Source: Phycisphaerales bacterium (GTDB lineage Bacteria > Planctomycetota > Phycisphaerae > Phycisphaerales > UBA1924). Taken from it: DNA of 32,212 bases. Below the pieces are notes generated by a model that was given only the letters and a program-made list of their open reading frames with translations, had not been told where the DNA came from and searched no databases. Of this stretch, positions 24,708 to 32,212 are shown in pieces (the first letter of the stretch is position 1; every line of letters begins with the position of its first letter). Location of the stretch: assembly GCA_022843565.1 (NCBI GenBank), contig JALHNK010000020.1, forward strand, positions 1-32,212. Direction: 5' to 3'. The translations under genes were made by a program, and so were the position numbers.

Positions 24708-26069
24708 ATGAGCACCCTCACCAAAGGCAAGAACGCCAAGGCGTCAAACTCGAACGGCAAGGCTCTGAGCACGCCGCGCACGGACCCGATCGTGGGTGAG
24801 GTGGGCTTGCCGGAGGATCCGAACAACCTGTACACCGAGACGGTGTCGACGATGCTGCGGGCTGCGGAGATCATGAACCTGCCGCGGTATCTGCGGCTGA
24901 TCCTGGCGCAGCCGAAGAACGAGATCATGGTGCACTTCCCGGTGCAGATGGACGACGGCGAGTTCAAGCTCTTCAAGGGCTATCGCGTGCAGCACAACAA
25001 CGCGCTGGGCCCGTACAAGGGCGGCCTGCGCTTCCACCACGACGTCCATCTGGACGACGTCAAGAGCCTCGCGTTCCTGATGACGATGAAGTGCTCGCTG
25101 GTCGGCGTGCCGTACGGCGGCGGCAAGGGCGGGATCAAGGTCAACCCGCGTGATCACTCCAGCGCCGAGATGGAGCGCATCGTGCGACGGTTCACCGCCG
25201 CGATCGCCCACAACATCGGCCCGGATTACGACATCCCCGCGCCGGACGTCGGCTCCAACAGCCAGCACATGGCCTGGATCGCCGACACCTTCAGCTTCCT
25301 CAGCGAGATCGGCGGGGACAACCCGGCGGCGGTCATCACCGGCAAGCCGGTGTCCTACGGCGGGTCGCTGGGCCGCGAGAAGGCGACGGGCCAGGGCGTG
25401 GTTGACACGCTGGTCGAGATGCTGCCGGAGCTGAAGCTCAAGCCTGAGAAGTGCAACTTCAGCGTGCTGGGGTTCGGGAACGTGGGGAGCTGGAGCGCCA
25501 AGATCTTCCAGGAGAAGGGCGCGAAGCTGACGGCGGCGGCGGACCACACCGGCTTCATCATCAACGAGAAGGGCATCGATGCCGATGACCTCGCGGAGTT
25601 CGTCAAGGCCAAGGGCGGCGTCGGCGGCTATCCGAAGGCCACCAAGTGCAGCAAGGACGACTTCTACAAGCACAAGGTCGATGTGTTCATCCCCGCGGCC
25701 CTGGAGCAGATGATCCAGGAGCCCGAGGCGAAGATGATCACCTGCAAGGTCATGGCCGAGGGCGCCAACGCCCCGACGACGCCCGCCGGCGAGCGCATCC
25801 TGATCGACAAGGGCATCGAAGTGTTGCCGGCGATCCTCTGCAACGCCGGTGGGGTCACGGTGTCGTACTTCGAGTGGGTGCAGAACAAGACGTTCCAGGC
25901 GTGGGACCTGGAGAAGGTGGACAAGGCCCTGAACAAGCACATGGTGCAAGCGGCCACGAAGACCCGCGCGGCGCGCGGCAAGTACAAGTGTGACCTGCGC
26001 ACCGCGGCGTACATCGCGGCCCTGCAGCGCCTCACCGAGGCGTATGAGGTTCGCGGGATCTTCCCGTAA
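24708..26069 (+). CDS. gdhA: Glutamate dehydrogenase (Glu/Leu/Phe/Val family)
   Basis: The enzyme interconverts glutamate and 2-oxoglutarate plus ammonium with NAD(P)(H). It has 453 residues. An N-terminal Lys/Asn/Ser-rich extension of about 28 precedes the family core. The substrate domain has QHNNALGPYKGGLRFH (95-110), the catalytic Lys140 in VPYGGGKGGIK and Asp180 in PAPDVGS. The Rossmann domain carries LGFGNVGSW (254-262). The C-terminal part has EGANAPTTPAGERIL and LCNAGGVTVSYFEW. The ATG at 24708 has AGGA 9 bases upstream; a GTG two codons earlier has poor spacing. Coenzyme preference and exact substrate are not decided by sequence alone. A perfect intrinsic terminator follows. Confidence 0.95.
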   Translation: MSTLTKGKNAKASNSNGKALSTPRTDPIVGEVGLPEDPNNLYTETVSTMLRAAEIMNLPRYLRLILAQPKNEIMVHFPVQMDDGEFKLFKGYRVQHNNALGPYKGGLRFHHDVHLDDVKSLAFLMTMKCSLVGVPYGGGKGGIKVNPRDHSSAEMERIVRRFTAAIAHNIGPDYDIPAPDVGSNSQHMAWIADTFSFLSEIGGDNPAAVITGKPVSYGGSLGREKATGQGVVDTLVEMLPELKLKPEKCNFSVLGFGNVGSWSAKIFQEKGAKLTAAADHTGFIINEKGIDADDLAEFVKAKGGVGGYPKATKCSKDDFYKHKVDVFIPAALEQMIQEPEAKMITCKVMAEGANAPTTPAGERILIDKGIEVLPAILCNAGGVTVSYFEWVQNKTFQAWDLEKVDKALNKHMVQAATKTRAARGKYKCDLRTAAYIAALQRLTEAYEVRGIFP

Positions 26070-26105
26070 GGCGCGGGGCGACGATCGATCGTGATGTGAT
26101 CTGAC

Positions 26106-26133
26106 AAAGAGCCCCGCGTGCGGGGCTCTTTTC
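26106..26133 (+). terminator. Rho-independent terminator of gdhA
   Basis: AAAGAGCCCC-gcgtgc-GGGGCTCTTT is a perfect 10-bp stem followed by further T residues. It starts 36 bases after the gdhA stop codon. Confidence 0.93.
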
Positions 26134-26196
26134 ATTTGCGCTGAGTGACATACGCAACGCCGTGAGCCTCGCCCCCTCTGGCTCGCGGACTCGCCA

Positions 26197-26221
26197 CCTC
26201 CCCGATAGGAATCGGGGGAGG
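26197..26221. repeat. REP-like palindrome
   Basis: CCTCCCCGAT-agga-ATCGGGGGAGG pairs along 10 bases with one extra G. It lies 8 bases from the stop of the anti-sigma gene. It resembles the palindrome at 8133-8152. Confidence 0.65.
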
Positions 26222-26228
26222 GTGAACT

Positions 26229-27002
26229 TCATGGCGTGCCTGGCGCGGCGGCCACCGCCTGAAGCCGCGGCAGGATCACCGCTTCCTTCAAGCGAGAGAC
26301 CTCGACCATTTCGACAGCACCGATGCGGCGACGGAAGCGATGCAGGCCGTCGATGGCGCCCTCGGGCGGGAGCGACTCGCTGGTGGCCACCGCATCCATG
26401 AACACCACGACCGGCTCGGTGCCCGAGTGCGCCAGCAGCACTGCGGTGTACGTGGTGAACACCGGCGCGTAGCTCCAGCCGGCGAGCACGACGCCTTGCG
26501 GAAGGTCGCCGGGCTTGAGCGGCTCGCCGAGCTTTTGCTCGGTCCACTCGGCGAACTGCTGCGGGGTCGTACACACGACTTCGGGCTTCATGCCCGAGGC
26601 GACCTGGCGGGCGTACTCGACGTTCGCACGCTGGAGCGGGCTCCTGCTCGCGTCAACCACGCGTGAGCGCGGGTCGCTGGTGCTCTGGGATGGCAGGAGG
26701 TTGATCGCTCCGGCGGCGACGAGCGCGACGATCGCGGCGGCGCTCAACCACACCAAGCGTCGGCGCTTGCCCGGGATCTGCATCGAGGGGCGCGCGATCG
26801 GCGCGCGAGCTCCTCCGTCGGCAAACGCGGTGCGCAGCGCCTGGGTCATCGCGCGATGGGCCGAGACCTCCGCTTGGGCGGCGTGATCTGTTTCGATCGA
26901 CCGCTCGAACGCGGCTCGCTCGGCGTCGCTCATCAGGCCGTCGAGATAGCGGTCCATCGCATGGCCATCGTCCGGCGGGGCGTGTGTCCCTTGTTCGTTC
27001 AT
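26229..27002 (-). CDS. Anti-sigma factor-like membrane protein
   Basis: This 257-residue protein has a cytosolic N terminus containing DRYLDGLMSDAERAAFERSI, the helix pair typical of anti-sigma domains. A basic KRRR precedes a single membrane helix (LVWLSAAAIVALVAAGAINLL, about 83-103), and an extracytoplasmic domain of about 150 residues follows. No HxxxCxxC zinc motif is visible, so it is not a classical ZAS protein. Its ATG overlaps the sigma stop (ATGA at 26999-27002), which indicates co-translation. The inferred role is to hold the ECF sigma factor at the membrane until an envelope signal arrives; the outer domain is not recognised. Confidence 0.82.
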   Translation of the reverse strand: MNEQGTHAPPDDGHAMDRYLDGLMSDAERAAFERSIETDHAAQAEVSAHRAMTQALRTAFADGGARAPIARPSMQIPGKRRRLVWLSAAAIVALVAAGAINLLPSQSTSDPRSRVVDASRSPLQRANVEYARQVASGMKPEVVCTTPQQFAEWTEQKLGEPLKPGDLPQGVVLAGWSYAPVFTTYTAVLLAHSGTEPVVVFMDAVATSESLPPEGAIDGLHRFRRRIGAVEMVEVSRLKEAVILPRLQAVAAAPGTP

Positions 27003-27598
27003 GTGCTGTGCCCTCCGAGTGAGTTCTTTTCCGCACGGCCCGCGACGGCCCGCAGCGATCGCGTGGCGCGATGGACGTGGCTCATGGCGGTGCCTTCGGG
27101 AATGTCGAGGATCGCGGCGATGTTCGCGTAGGGCAGCTCGCCGACGACGCGCAGGAGCACGCAGAGGCGCGCCGTTTCGTCGAGGTTCCCGAGTGCTTGG
27201 CGGATTGCGGGCGAGAGCTCTCGCTCCATCGCGTGGGCCTGGGTGGTGGCGGCGTGCTGGACCGACTGGAGATCGACAGCGCCGGGGCCGCGGTGTCGAT
27301 CGCGCCGTCGGAGCATGTTGAGTGCGGTGAGTCGCGTGATCTGTGCCATCCACGCCTCGAAGTTGGTGCCGGGTGCGAACTCGCCAAACTTGGCGACGCC
27401 GACGAGAGAGGCCTCTTGCACGACATCATCGGCATCTGCGGCCTGGCCCATGACCGCCGCGGCGACGAGCCAGAGCTTGGACCTGGCTGACTCGAGCAGT
27501 CGCCAGAACTCGCGCGTGTCAAAGGCAACGGGACCGGCGATGCGTGCGTGCGCACCGCCGGTCGCCGCTGCCGCAGACGCCGAGGAAGAATCACTCAT
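26999..27598 (-). CDS. ECF-type RNA polymerase sigma factor
   Basis: This 199-residue sigma-70 family protein has only regions 2 and 4, as in ECF factors. Region 2 spans about 36-102, with DADDVVQEASLVGVAKFGEF and WMAQITRLTALNMLRRRDR. Region 4 spans about 130-184, with LDETARLCVLLRVVGELPYANIAAILDIPEGTAMSHVHRA split over the helix-turn-helix. The Ala/Ser-rich first 25 residues are an extension. It reads directly into the anti-sigma gene with a 4-base overlap. A PEP-CTERM protein gene lies 56 bases upstream on the same strand and may share its transcript or be its target. The recognised promoter motif cannot be inferred. Confidence 0.95.
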   Translation of the reverse strand: MSDSSSASAAAATGGAHARIAGPVAFDTREFWRLLESARSKLWLVAAAVMGQAADADDVVQEASLVGVAKFGEFAPGTNFEAWMAQITRLTALNMLRRRDRHRGPGAVDLQSVQHAATTQAHAMERELSPAIRQALGNLDETARLCVLLRVVGELPYANIAAILDIPEGTAMSHVHRATRSLRAVAGRAEKNSLGGHST

Positions 27599-27654
27599 GT
27601 CGGACAGTTCGGAACGGTTTCGAACAGTTGCTGATGGAACGGACGCGTGCCAGC

Positions 27655-28203
27655 TTAGCGACGACGACGACCGGCCAGCAGCATTCCCGCTGCGAGCATG
27701 CCCGCGGCACCGGGTGCGGGGATCACTGAGGCGACGAAGCGGAAGCCCGGGTCGCCGAACGCGGCGGCCTGGTAGAAGAACGAAGTGGTGACGGGCGTGG
27801 TGGTGAACACCGGCGAGTTGCCGCTGATCGCGGTCGGCGACATGGTGCTGACGAAGCTGAAGCCGCCGAGCGAGCCGCCGGCGTTGACGTCAACATTCGT
27901 GTTCTGGGCGGTCCATCGCACGGACCACGCTGAGCCGCTGCCGAAGGTGGCGGGCGTCCAGTTTGCGGCGCTCTGGATGGAGGTCGGCTGGCTGGTGAGG
28001 TAGTTCTGACCGGGAATCCACGCGAACCAGAGCGTGCCAATCGGCGTCGTGCCGGTGTTGGTGATGCTGACGTCGTACCGCCAGGTGGTGGGTGTGAGCT
28101 GGGTCGGGTTGACGGTCGCGCTGCCCTGGAGCGCGGCGTTTGCCACGCCGGAGCTCAAGAGAAGCGACATTGTTGCAAGTCCACATTTCACGGTTGTTTT
28201 CAT
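27655..28203 (-). CDS. Secreted PEP-CTERM-type protein, unknown function
   Basis: This 182-residue exported protein has a signal peptide at about 1-23 (CGLATMSLLLSSGVANA). The compact beta-rich body has WRYDVSITNTGTTPIGTLWFAW, a typical opening of PEP-CTERM surface proteins. The C terminus has IPAPG, a hydrophobic helix (AAGMLAAGMLLAG) and four arginines, the exosortase-dependent sorting layout. AGGGAG sits 4 bases before the ATG at 28203, which decides the start over an upstream frame. It is 56 bases from the ECF sigma gene downstream. Confidence 0.86.
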   Translation of the reverse strand: MKTTVKCGLATMSLLLSSGVANAALQGSATVNPTQLTPTTWRYDVSITNTGTTPIGTLWFAWIPGQNYLTSQPTSIQSAANWTPATFGSGSAWSVRWTAQNTNVDVNAGGSLGGFSFVSTMSPTAISGNSPVFTTTPVTTSFFYQAAAFGDPGFRFVASVIPAPGAAGMLAAGMLLAGRRRR

Positions 28204-28338
28204 AGATCTCCCTTTCAATCCCTCTGGTTTGCCGCCACGACGCGGGCAATCCAGATGTCGGGAAGGAGGAGTCCATTGCAAAGAAGGCGGGGAACTGAAG
28301 ACTTTTGGGTGCCGATGCCCTATCGAACGGCAGGCAGT

Positions 28339-28399
28339 GTGGGGCGGGCGTCTCGCCTGCCCGGCAGTCTGCGGGAGGCAGGCGGGACGCCTGCCCCAC
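28339..28399. repeat. REP-C: large inverted repeat with 23-base arms
   Basis: Arm 28339-28361 (GTGGGGCGGGCGTCTCGCCT, then GCC) and arm 28377-28399 are inverted copies around a 15-base loop. The two differences between arms are both G-T, so an RNA copy could pair over all 23 positions with two G-U pairs. It lies 21 bases after the serine hydrolase stop and may also stop transcription, though no T-tract follows. Confidence 0.9.
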
Positions 28400-28419
28400 G
28401 AGATCAGGAGCGGGCGCGC

Positions 28420-29754
28420 TCAACTGCCGCAGCCATCGAAGTAGCGGCTGAAGAAGCAGTTGTAATCGCCTTCGGTCACGCCGTTGTTCGGCGTGTCGAT
28501 CGGGTTGCCGAAGGGCGGCAGGGGCGTGCCGTCGTCGGCGGCGATGTCGCACCAGGGCTGGGCGTTGAAGAAGCCGGCGAAGAAGGCGTTGTAGTCGCCC
28601 TCGGTGACGCCGTTGTTGGTGATCTGGCTGTAGCAGCCGGTGAACGGCAGGCCGATGTCGCTGGCAATGTCCGCCGGTGAACACGGGAGGTTTCGAATCT
28701 CCCGCTCCGCGGCGTCGCGGAAGAGGTAGACGAGGTTCAGGACATTACCGGACGAGCTGACGTCAGTTGAGAAGCAGCCGACCATGCCGTCGTCGAAGTC
28801 GATCCACGAGCAGAAGCCGCGGGCACCCGCGGCGAGCGCACCGACGAGGTTGCCGCTGGGGTCGCGCTGATCCAGCCAGACCCCGATGCCGTAGTCGCTG
28901 GAGCCGGGCAGCGGGGTGTTGTCGATCGGCACGCCGACGGGGCTCTGGCGGGTGAACATGGCGTTGACGGAGGCTTGGGAGATGACGCGCGTTGTGCCGT
29001 GGAGACCGCCGCGACGGAGCATTTCCATCATGCGTGAGAACTCGATGGAGTTCGACTCACATCCGCCGGCGACGCGAGGGTTGGTGGGCGAAGCGAGGAC
29101 GAAGCGGGTGACGGTGAGGTTCAGCGGCGTTGCGATGCGCGAGGCGAAGAGCGAGTTCCATGGTGCGCCGCCGGCGATCTCCGCCGCGGCGCCCGCGGCG
29201 TGCATCGAGGAGCCGCCGTATGCGAAGGTGGAGCCGGGGGCGAACTCGATCGGCACGCTGCCGATGGTGGCGGCGGCCTGCTGGAGCGTGATGGTGGTGT
29301 TCGAGAGCGTTAACGAGCCGCGCGTGATGCCCGAGGTGTGCGAGAAGGCTTGGCGAACGGTCACCGCCGCTTTGTCGCCGGTGAACGACGGGAGGTACTG
29401 ACTGAGGCGGGTATCGAGAGAGAACGGCTGGGGGCTGGAGTCGAGCAGCGAGGCGATCACGGCGCCGGAGATGGTCTTGGTGGCTGAGTCGGCGTTGGCC
29501 GGGCGATTCAGCGACCACGAGCCGAAGGACCGGTGATAGACGACCTGCCCATCCTTCATCAGGAGGAGCTCGAAGCCGGGGATGGGCGTGGTGACGTTTT
29601 GGCCTTGGAGCGCGCCGAGTGCGAGTTGGGTGACCTCGCAGAACTCCGGGGGCGGGGCGGCGGGGGCGGGGGACGCGGTGACGCACAGGCCCGCGGCGAG
29701 CGCGAGAGCAGTGCGATTGACCCAAACAGAATAAGAGCAAAAGCGGCGATTCAT
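28420..29754 (-). CDS. Secreted beta-lactamase-fold serine hydrolase with C-terminal dockerin-like repeats
   Basis: This 444-residue exported protein has a signal peptide at about 1-33 (ALALAAGLCVTASPAPA). The catalytic domain (about 40-350) is of the class C beta-lactamase/penicillin-binding family: the serine motif SATK is at 90-93, YGGS at 179-182 stands at the YxN position, and the region around RQAFSHTSGI is typical. The C terminus (about 365-444) has two copies of NNGVTEGDYNxFF with aspartate-rich spacers (DIAADDGTPLPP), known from planctomycete secreted proteins and resembling dockerin calcium loops. It is more likely an esterase or peptidase than an antibiotic-resistance enzyme. GGAG stands 6 bases before the ATG. 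Confidence 0.88.
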   Translation of the reverse strand: MNRRFCSYSVWVNRTALALAAGLCVTASPAPAAPPPEFCEVTQLALGALQGQNVTTPIPGFELLLMKDGQVVYHRSFGSWSLNRPANADSATKTISGAVIASLLDSSPQPFSLDTRLSQYLPSFTGDKAAVTVRQAFSHTSGITRGSLTLSNTTITLQQAAATIGSVPIEFAPGSTFAYGGSSMHAAGAAAEIAGGAPWNSLFASRIATPLNLTVTRFVLASPTNPRVAGGCESNSIEFSRMMEMLRRGGLHGTTRVISQASVNAMFTRQSPVGVPIDNTPLPGSSDYGIGVWLDQRDPSGNLVGALAAGARGFCSWIDFDDGMVGCFSTDVSSSGNVLNLVYLFRDAAEREIRNLPCSPADIASDIGLPFTGCYSQITNNGVTEGDYNAFFAGFFNAQPWCDIAADDGTPLPPFGNPIDTPNNGVTEGDYNCFFSRYFDGCGS

Positions 29755-30125
29755 GGAGAACTCCGTGCCATGGCTTCGGATGTGTACGGTGTAGTGGGCG
29801 GTTCCGCAAGCACAAACGAGGCGGCGCGGCCTGCATTGCAGCGGTCACAACAGTCTCGCAGATCGAGGTTTGTACGGTGATCGGTCGCTCCGCCGCGCGC
29901 CCGGCGAGCCACCGGGTGCATGAGATCTTCACGACCGCGCGATGTGTCGTTTGGCGCTTCACCCCGCCTATCCTTCTCCCCTGTCCTGTACGCGACACCC
30001 CCGCGGCGGAATCGCTTGGGACTCGTGCCTTTGACCCATTGTGGCGAGGCTCGGGTCGGTCAGCATCCGCAACGTCGTGTGCAGGGAACATTCGCACCCT
30101 CCGCGGGATCAGAGCTTTTTCTCTT
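29755..30125. other. Divergent region with the rpsA leader
   Basis: 371 bases separate the serine hydrolase (minus) and rpsA (plus). The rpsA frame stays open through the gap but is not S1-like. No palindrome, repeat or clear promoter was recognised. The final bases before the rpsA ATG are U-rich (GCTTTTTCTCTT) and lack a Shine-Dalgarno, as is common for rpsA. Confidence 0.5.
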
Positions 30126-31928
30126 ATGATCGATCACAACCTTATCGCTTCGCTGGACTTGGACCTCGACTCGGCCATGGAAGCGGGCCAACTCCTGAAG
30201 GACTTTGGCAAGGGCGTGGACACGGGCGACATGGCCGCGGTGCTGGGTGACCAGCTCGGCGACCTTCGCGAGAACAACATCCTTGAGGGCAAGGTCGTCG
30301 GCTTCGCTGGCGATGACATCGTCGTCGAGATCGGGCTCAAGAGCGAGGGGCACATCCCGCGCGAAGAGTTCGATGGCGCTGAGGTCAAGATCGGCGACAA
30401 GATCAAGATCTGGCTGGACAAGATCGAGGGCAAGGACGGCCTGGTTGAGGTCTCCAAGCGCAAGGCCGATCGCCACATCAACTGGCAGCGACTGATCGAC
30501 TCCACCCACGAGGGTGATGTTGTCGAGGGCAAGGTCACTCGCAAGATCAAGGGCGGTTTGCTCGTGGACATCGGCGTGCCGGCGTTCCTGCCCGCCAGCC
30601 AGGTGGACGTGCGTCGTCCGGCGGAAATCGGCGACTTCATCGGGCGCACGGTTCGTGCGAGCGTGCTGAAGATCGACCTTGAGCGCAAGAACATCGTCGT
30701 GAGCCGTCGCAAGCTGATTGAGGACGAGCGCGACATCGCCAAGAAGCGCCTGATGGAGACCCTCAAGGAGGGCGACATCGTCAACGGCGAGGTCAAGAAC
30801 ATCGCCGACTTCGGCGCGTTCATCGATCTTGGCGGTATCGACGGCCTGCTGCACATCACCGACATGTCCTGGGGCCGGATCAACCACCCCAGCGAGCTGC
30901 TCAAGATGGGCCAGAAGGTCGAGGTCAAGGTTCTCAACATCGATCGCGAGAAGGAGAAGATCGCGCTGGGCCTCAAGCAGCGCGAGGCTTCGCCCTGGGA
31001 AGAGATCGAGCAGAAGTACCCCGTCGGCTCCAAGGTCCACGGCTCGGTGGTCAACATCGTGTCGTACGGCGCGTTCGTCCGCCTCGAAGACGGCATCGAG
31101 GGCTTGGTGCACATCTCCGAGATGTCATGGACCCGCCGCATCAACCACCCGTCGGAAGTCCTGCAGCCGAATCAGGAGGTCGATGTCGTTGTTCTTGAGA
31201 TCGACAAGAACAAGCAGGAAATCAGCCTCGGTATGAAGCAGATCGAGGTCAACCCCTGGGAGCTCGTCAGCGAGAAGTACCCGCCGGGCACGGTCATCGA
31301 GGGCACCGTCCGCAACCTCACCAACTACGGCGCGTTCGTCGAGATCGAGCCGGGCATCGACGGCCTGCTGCACGTCAGCGACCTGTCGTGGACCAAGAAA
31401 GTCACGCACGCCAACGAAGTGCTCAAGAAGAGCGACGTCATCAAGTGCGTGGTGCTCGATGTCGACCGCGACAAGCAGCGCATCGGGCTGGGCGTCAAGC
31501 AGCTCACCGAGGATCCGTGGCTCAACGCCATCCCCGAGCACTACAAGCCCGGCATGGTCGTTCGCGGCAAGGTGACCAAGGTCACCAACTTCGGCGTGTT
31601 TGTCGAGCTTGAGTCGGACCTCGAAGGTCTGCTCCACATCTCCGAGCTCTCGGATCAGAAGATCGAGAACCCGCAGGACGTGGTCAAGATCGGCGACGAG
31701 GTGGATGTCAAGATCCTCCGCGTGGACACGCAGGACCGCAAGATCGGCCTCTCGCTCAAGCGGGCGCAGTGGGGCGATACGACCGGCGGCGAGAACACGG
31801 GCTCTGGCCCGCAGGCCGCGGGCAACCGCGATGCCAACAAGGGCACCCGGGCCCCCAGCCCGACCAAGGGCGGCATGGACACCCACGGCGCGATGGGCAC
31901 CGACAAGATCACGTTCGGGAAGAACTGA
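30126..31928 (+). CDS. rpsA: 30S ribosomal protein S1
   Basis: S1 binds the 5' part of mRNAs and helps load them on the 30S subunit. The 600 residues contain six S1 (OB-fold) domains at about 52-110, 131-195, 217-284, 303-370, 389-457 and 477-545. Domains 3-6 show the full signature (FGAFIDLGGIDGLLHITDMSW type), and domains 1-2 are the divergent ribosome-binding pair, as in six-domain S1. About 55 Gly/Thr/Pro-rich residues follow domain 6. The ATG at 30126 gives a standard start and no Shine-Dalgarno is present. Its own intrinsic terminator lies downstream. Confidence 0.97.
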   Translation: MIDHNLIASLDLDLDSAMEAGQLLKDFGKGVDTGDMAAVLGDQLGDLRENNILEGKVVGFAGDDIVVEIGLKSEGHIPREEFDGAEVKIGDKIKIWLDKIEGKDGLVEVSKRKADRHINWQRLIDSTHEGDVVEGKVTRKIKGGLLVDIGVPAFLPASQVDVRRPAEIGDFIGRTVRASVLKIDLERKNIVVSRRKLIEDERDIAKKRLMETLKEGDIVNGEVKNIADFGAFIDLGGIDGLLHITDMSWGRINHPSELLKMGQKVEVKVLNIDREKEKIALGLKQREASPWEEIEQKYPVGSKVHGSVVNIVSYGAFVRLEDGIEGLVHISEMSWTRRINHPSEVLQPNQEVDVVVLEIDKNKQEISLGMKQIEVNPWELVSEKYPPGTVIEGTVRNLTNYGAFVEIEPGIDGLLHVSDLSWTKKVTHANEVLKKSDVIKCVVLDVDRDKQRIGLGVKQLTEDPWLNAIPEHYKPGMVVRGKVTKVTNFGVFVELESDLEGLLHISELSDQKIENPQDVVKIGDEVDVKILRVDTQDRKIGLSLKRAQWGDTTGGENTGSGPQAAGNRDANKGTRAPSPTKGGMDTHGAMGTDKITFGKN

Positions 31929-31938
31929 TCGGCGGAAG

Positions 31939-31967
31939 GCACTGGGCACTGGGCATCGGTCACTTGG
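31939..31967. repeat. GGCACTG-type heptamer array
   Basis: GGCACTG, GGCACTG, GGCATCG and GTCACTT follow at 7-base spacing just after the rpsA stop. It is the complementary-strand type of the CCCAGTG array at 22321-22351. Confidence 0.8.
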
Positions 31968-32011
31968 CCTGACGCTCTGGGCGCTGGTGAGTGCGAGTGA
32001 GATGTGAAACG

Positions 32012-32040
32012 AACCCCGGCTCAGGTGAGCCGGGGTTTTT
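32012..32040 (+). terminator. Rho-independent terminator of rpsA
   Basis: AACCCCGGCTCA-gg-TGAGCCGGGGTT is a perfect 12-base inverted repeat (the innermost pairs will open as loop) followed by TTT and then CGTTT. It lies about 85 bases after the rpsA stop codon. Confidence 0.93.
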
Positions 32041-32149
32041 CGTTTGCGCGCTGCGCTGCTGCGCGCGCGCACAGGGCCCGCTTGTCGCCGCCCACTATGC
32101 TTCGGGCATCGCACCTGCGCCCCTGGCGCCGATCTTGGAGTTCGCACCG

Positions 32150-32212
32150 ATGTCCACCCCCCCCACCCCCAGCCCACACAACCCTTCGGTCTTCAGCGCC
32201 CCGCTTGACGCC
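32150..32212 (+). CDS. Start of an unidentified gene (cut by window edge)
   Basis: The ATG at 32150 has GGAG 9 bases upstream and opens 21 codons to the window end, reading MSTPPTPSPHNPSVFSAPLD and one more Ala. The Pro/Ser-rich N terminus is too short to identify. It follows the rpsA terminator, so it should have its own promoter in the GC-rich gap at 32041-32149. Confidence 0.5.
   Translation, partial: MSTPPTPSPHNPSVFSAPLDA

Noticed and set aside
28420-29754. Antibiotic-resistance beta-lactamase
   Set aside because: The SxxK fold is shared with esterases and peptidases; the YGGS variant and surface-attachment repeats argue against a resistance enzyme.

Overview
The window is about 32 kb of GC-rich chromosomal DNA, most likely from a planctomycete of the class Phycisphaerae. 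This assignment is an inference. It rests on two secreted proteins with PEP-CTERM-type tails ending in a run of arginines, a secreted hydrolase with C-terminal 'NNGVTEGDYN' repeats, diderm envelope genes (LpxB, LptE-like, BamD-like), an alpha2-type glycyl-tRNA synthetase and many hairpin and heptamer repeats between genes. No marker such as rRNA is present to confirm it.

Layout, left to right. At 1-2883 a HAD-family phosphatase (cut by the window edge), obg with a histone-H1-like tail and a PilZ protein all lie on the minus strand. A small plus-strand four-helix-bundle (S23/IVP) gene sits between obg and pilZ inside a 48-bp inverted repeat. At 2980-8100 a PEP-CTERM protein is divergent from a plus-strand run of BamD-like, LptE-like and ftsH genes. 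At 8280-10411 a DUF695/RraB protein converges on a phytase-like esterase. At 10646-13908 the minus-strand order is groES, a 79-aa unknown gene, groEL, a strong terminator, then an AT-richer SIR2-like gene that looks acquired. At 14101-19667 come a degenerate receiver protein (minus), rmuC, lpxB, a putative DNA-binding protein and a lipoprotein, separated by repeat-filled gaps. At 19773-24530 are rnr, glyQS and a second degenerate receiver (minus). gdhA (plus, own terminator) follows. At 26229-29754 an ECF sigma/anti-sigma pair, a PEP-CTERM protein and a beta-lactamase-fold serine hydrolase lie on the minus strand. rpsA (plus, own terminator) and the first 21 codons of one more gene close the window.

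Most genes are housekeeping: ribosome assembly and translation (obg, rpsA, glyQS), RNA decay (rnr, RraB-like), protein quality control (ftsH, groES/groEL), outer-membrane and lipid A biogenesis (BamD-like, LptE-like, lpxB), DNA maintenance (rmuC) and nitrogen metabolism (gdhA).

The less ordinary content is between the genes. It comprises at least three families of heptanucleotide repeats (TCAGTNN, CCCAGTG-like, ATTTGCN), a REP-like palindrome present five times with a compensatory base-pair change, a 23-bp-arm inverted repeat, and the S23 gene enclosed in 48-bp inverted repeats. That last unit resembles the intervening sequences of fragmented 23S rRNA but lies outside rRNA, and it is the best candidate here for an undescribed element.
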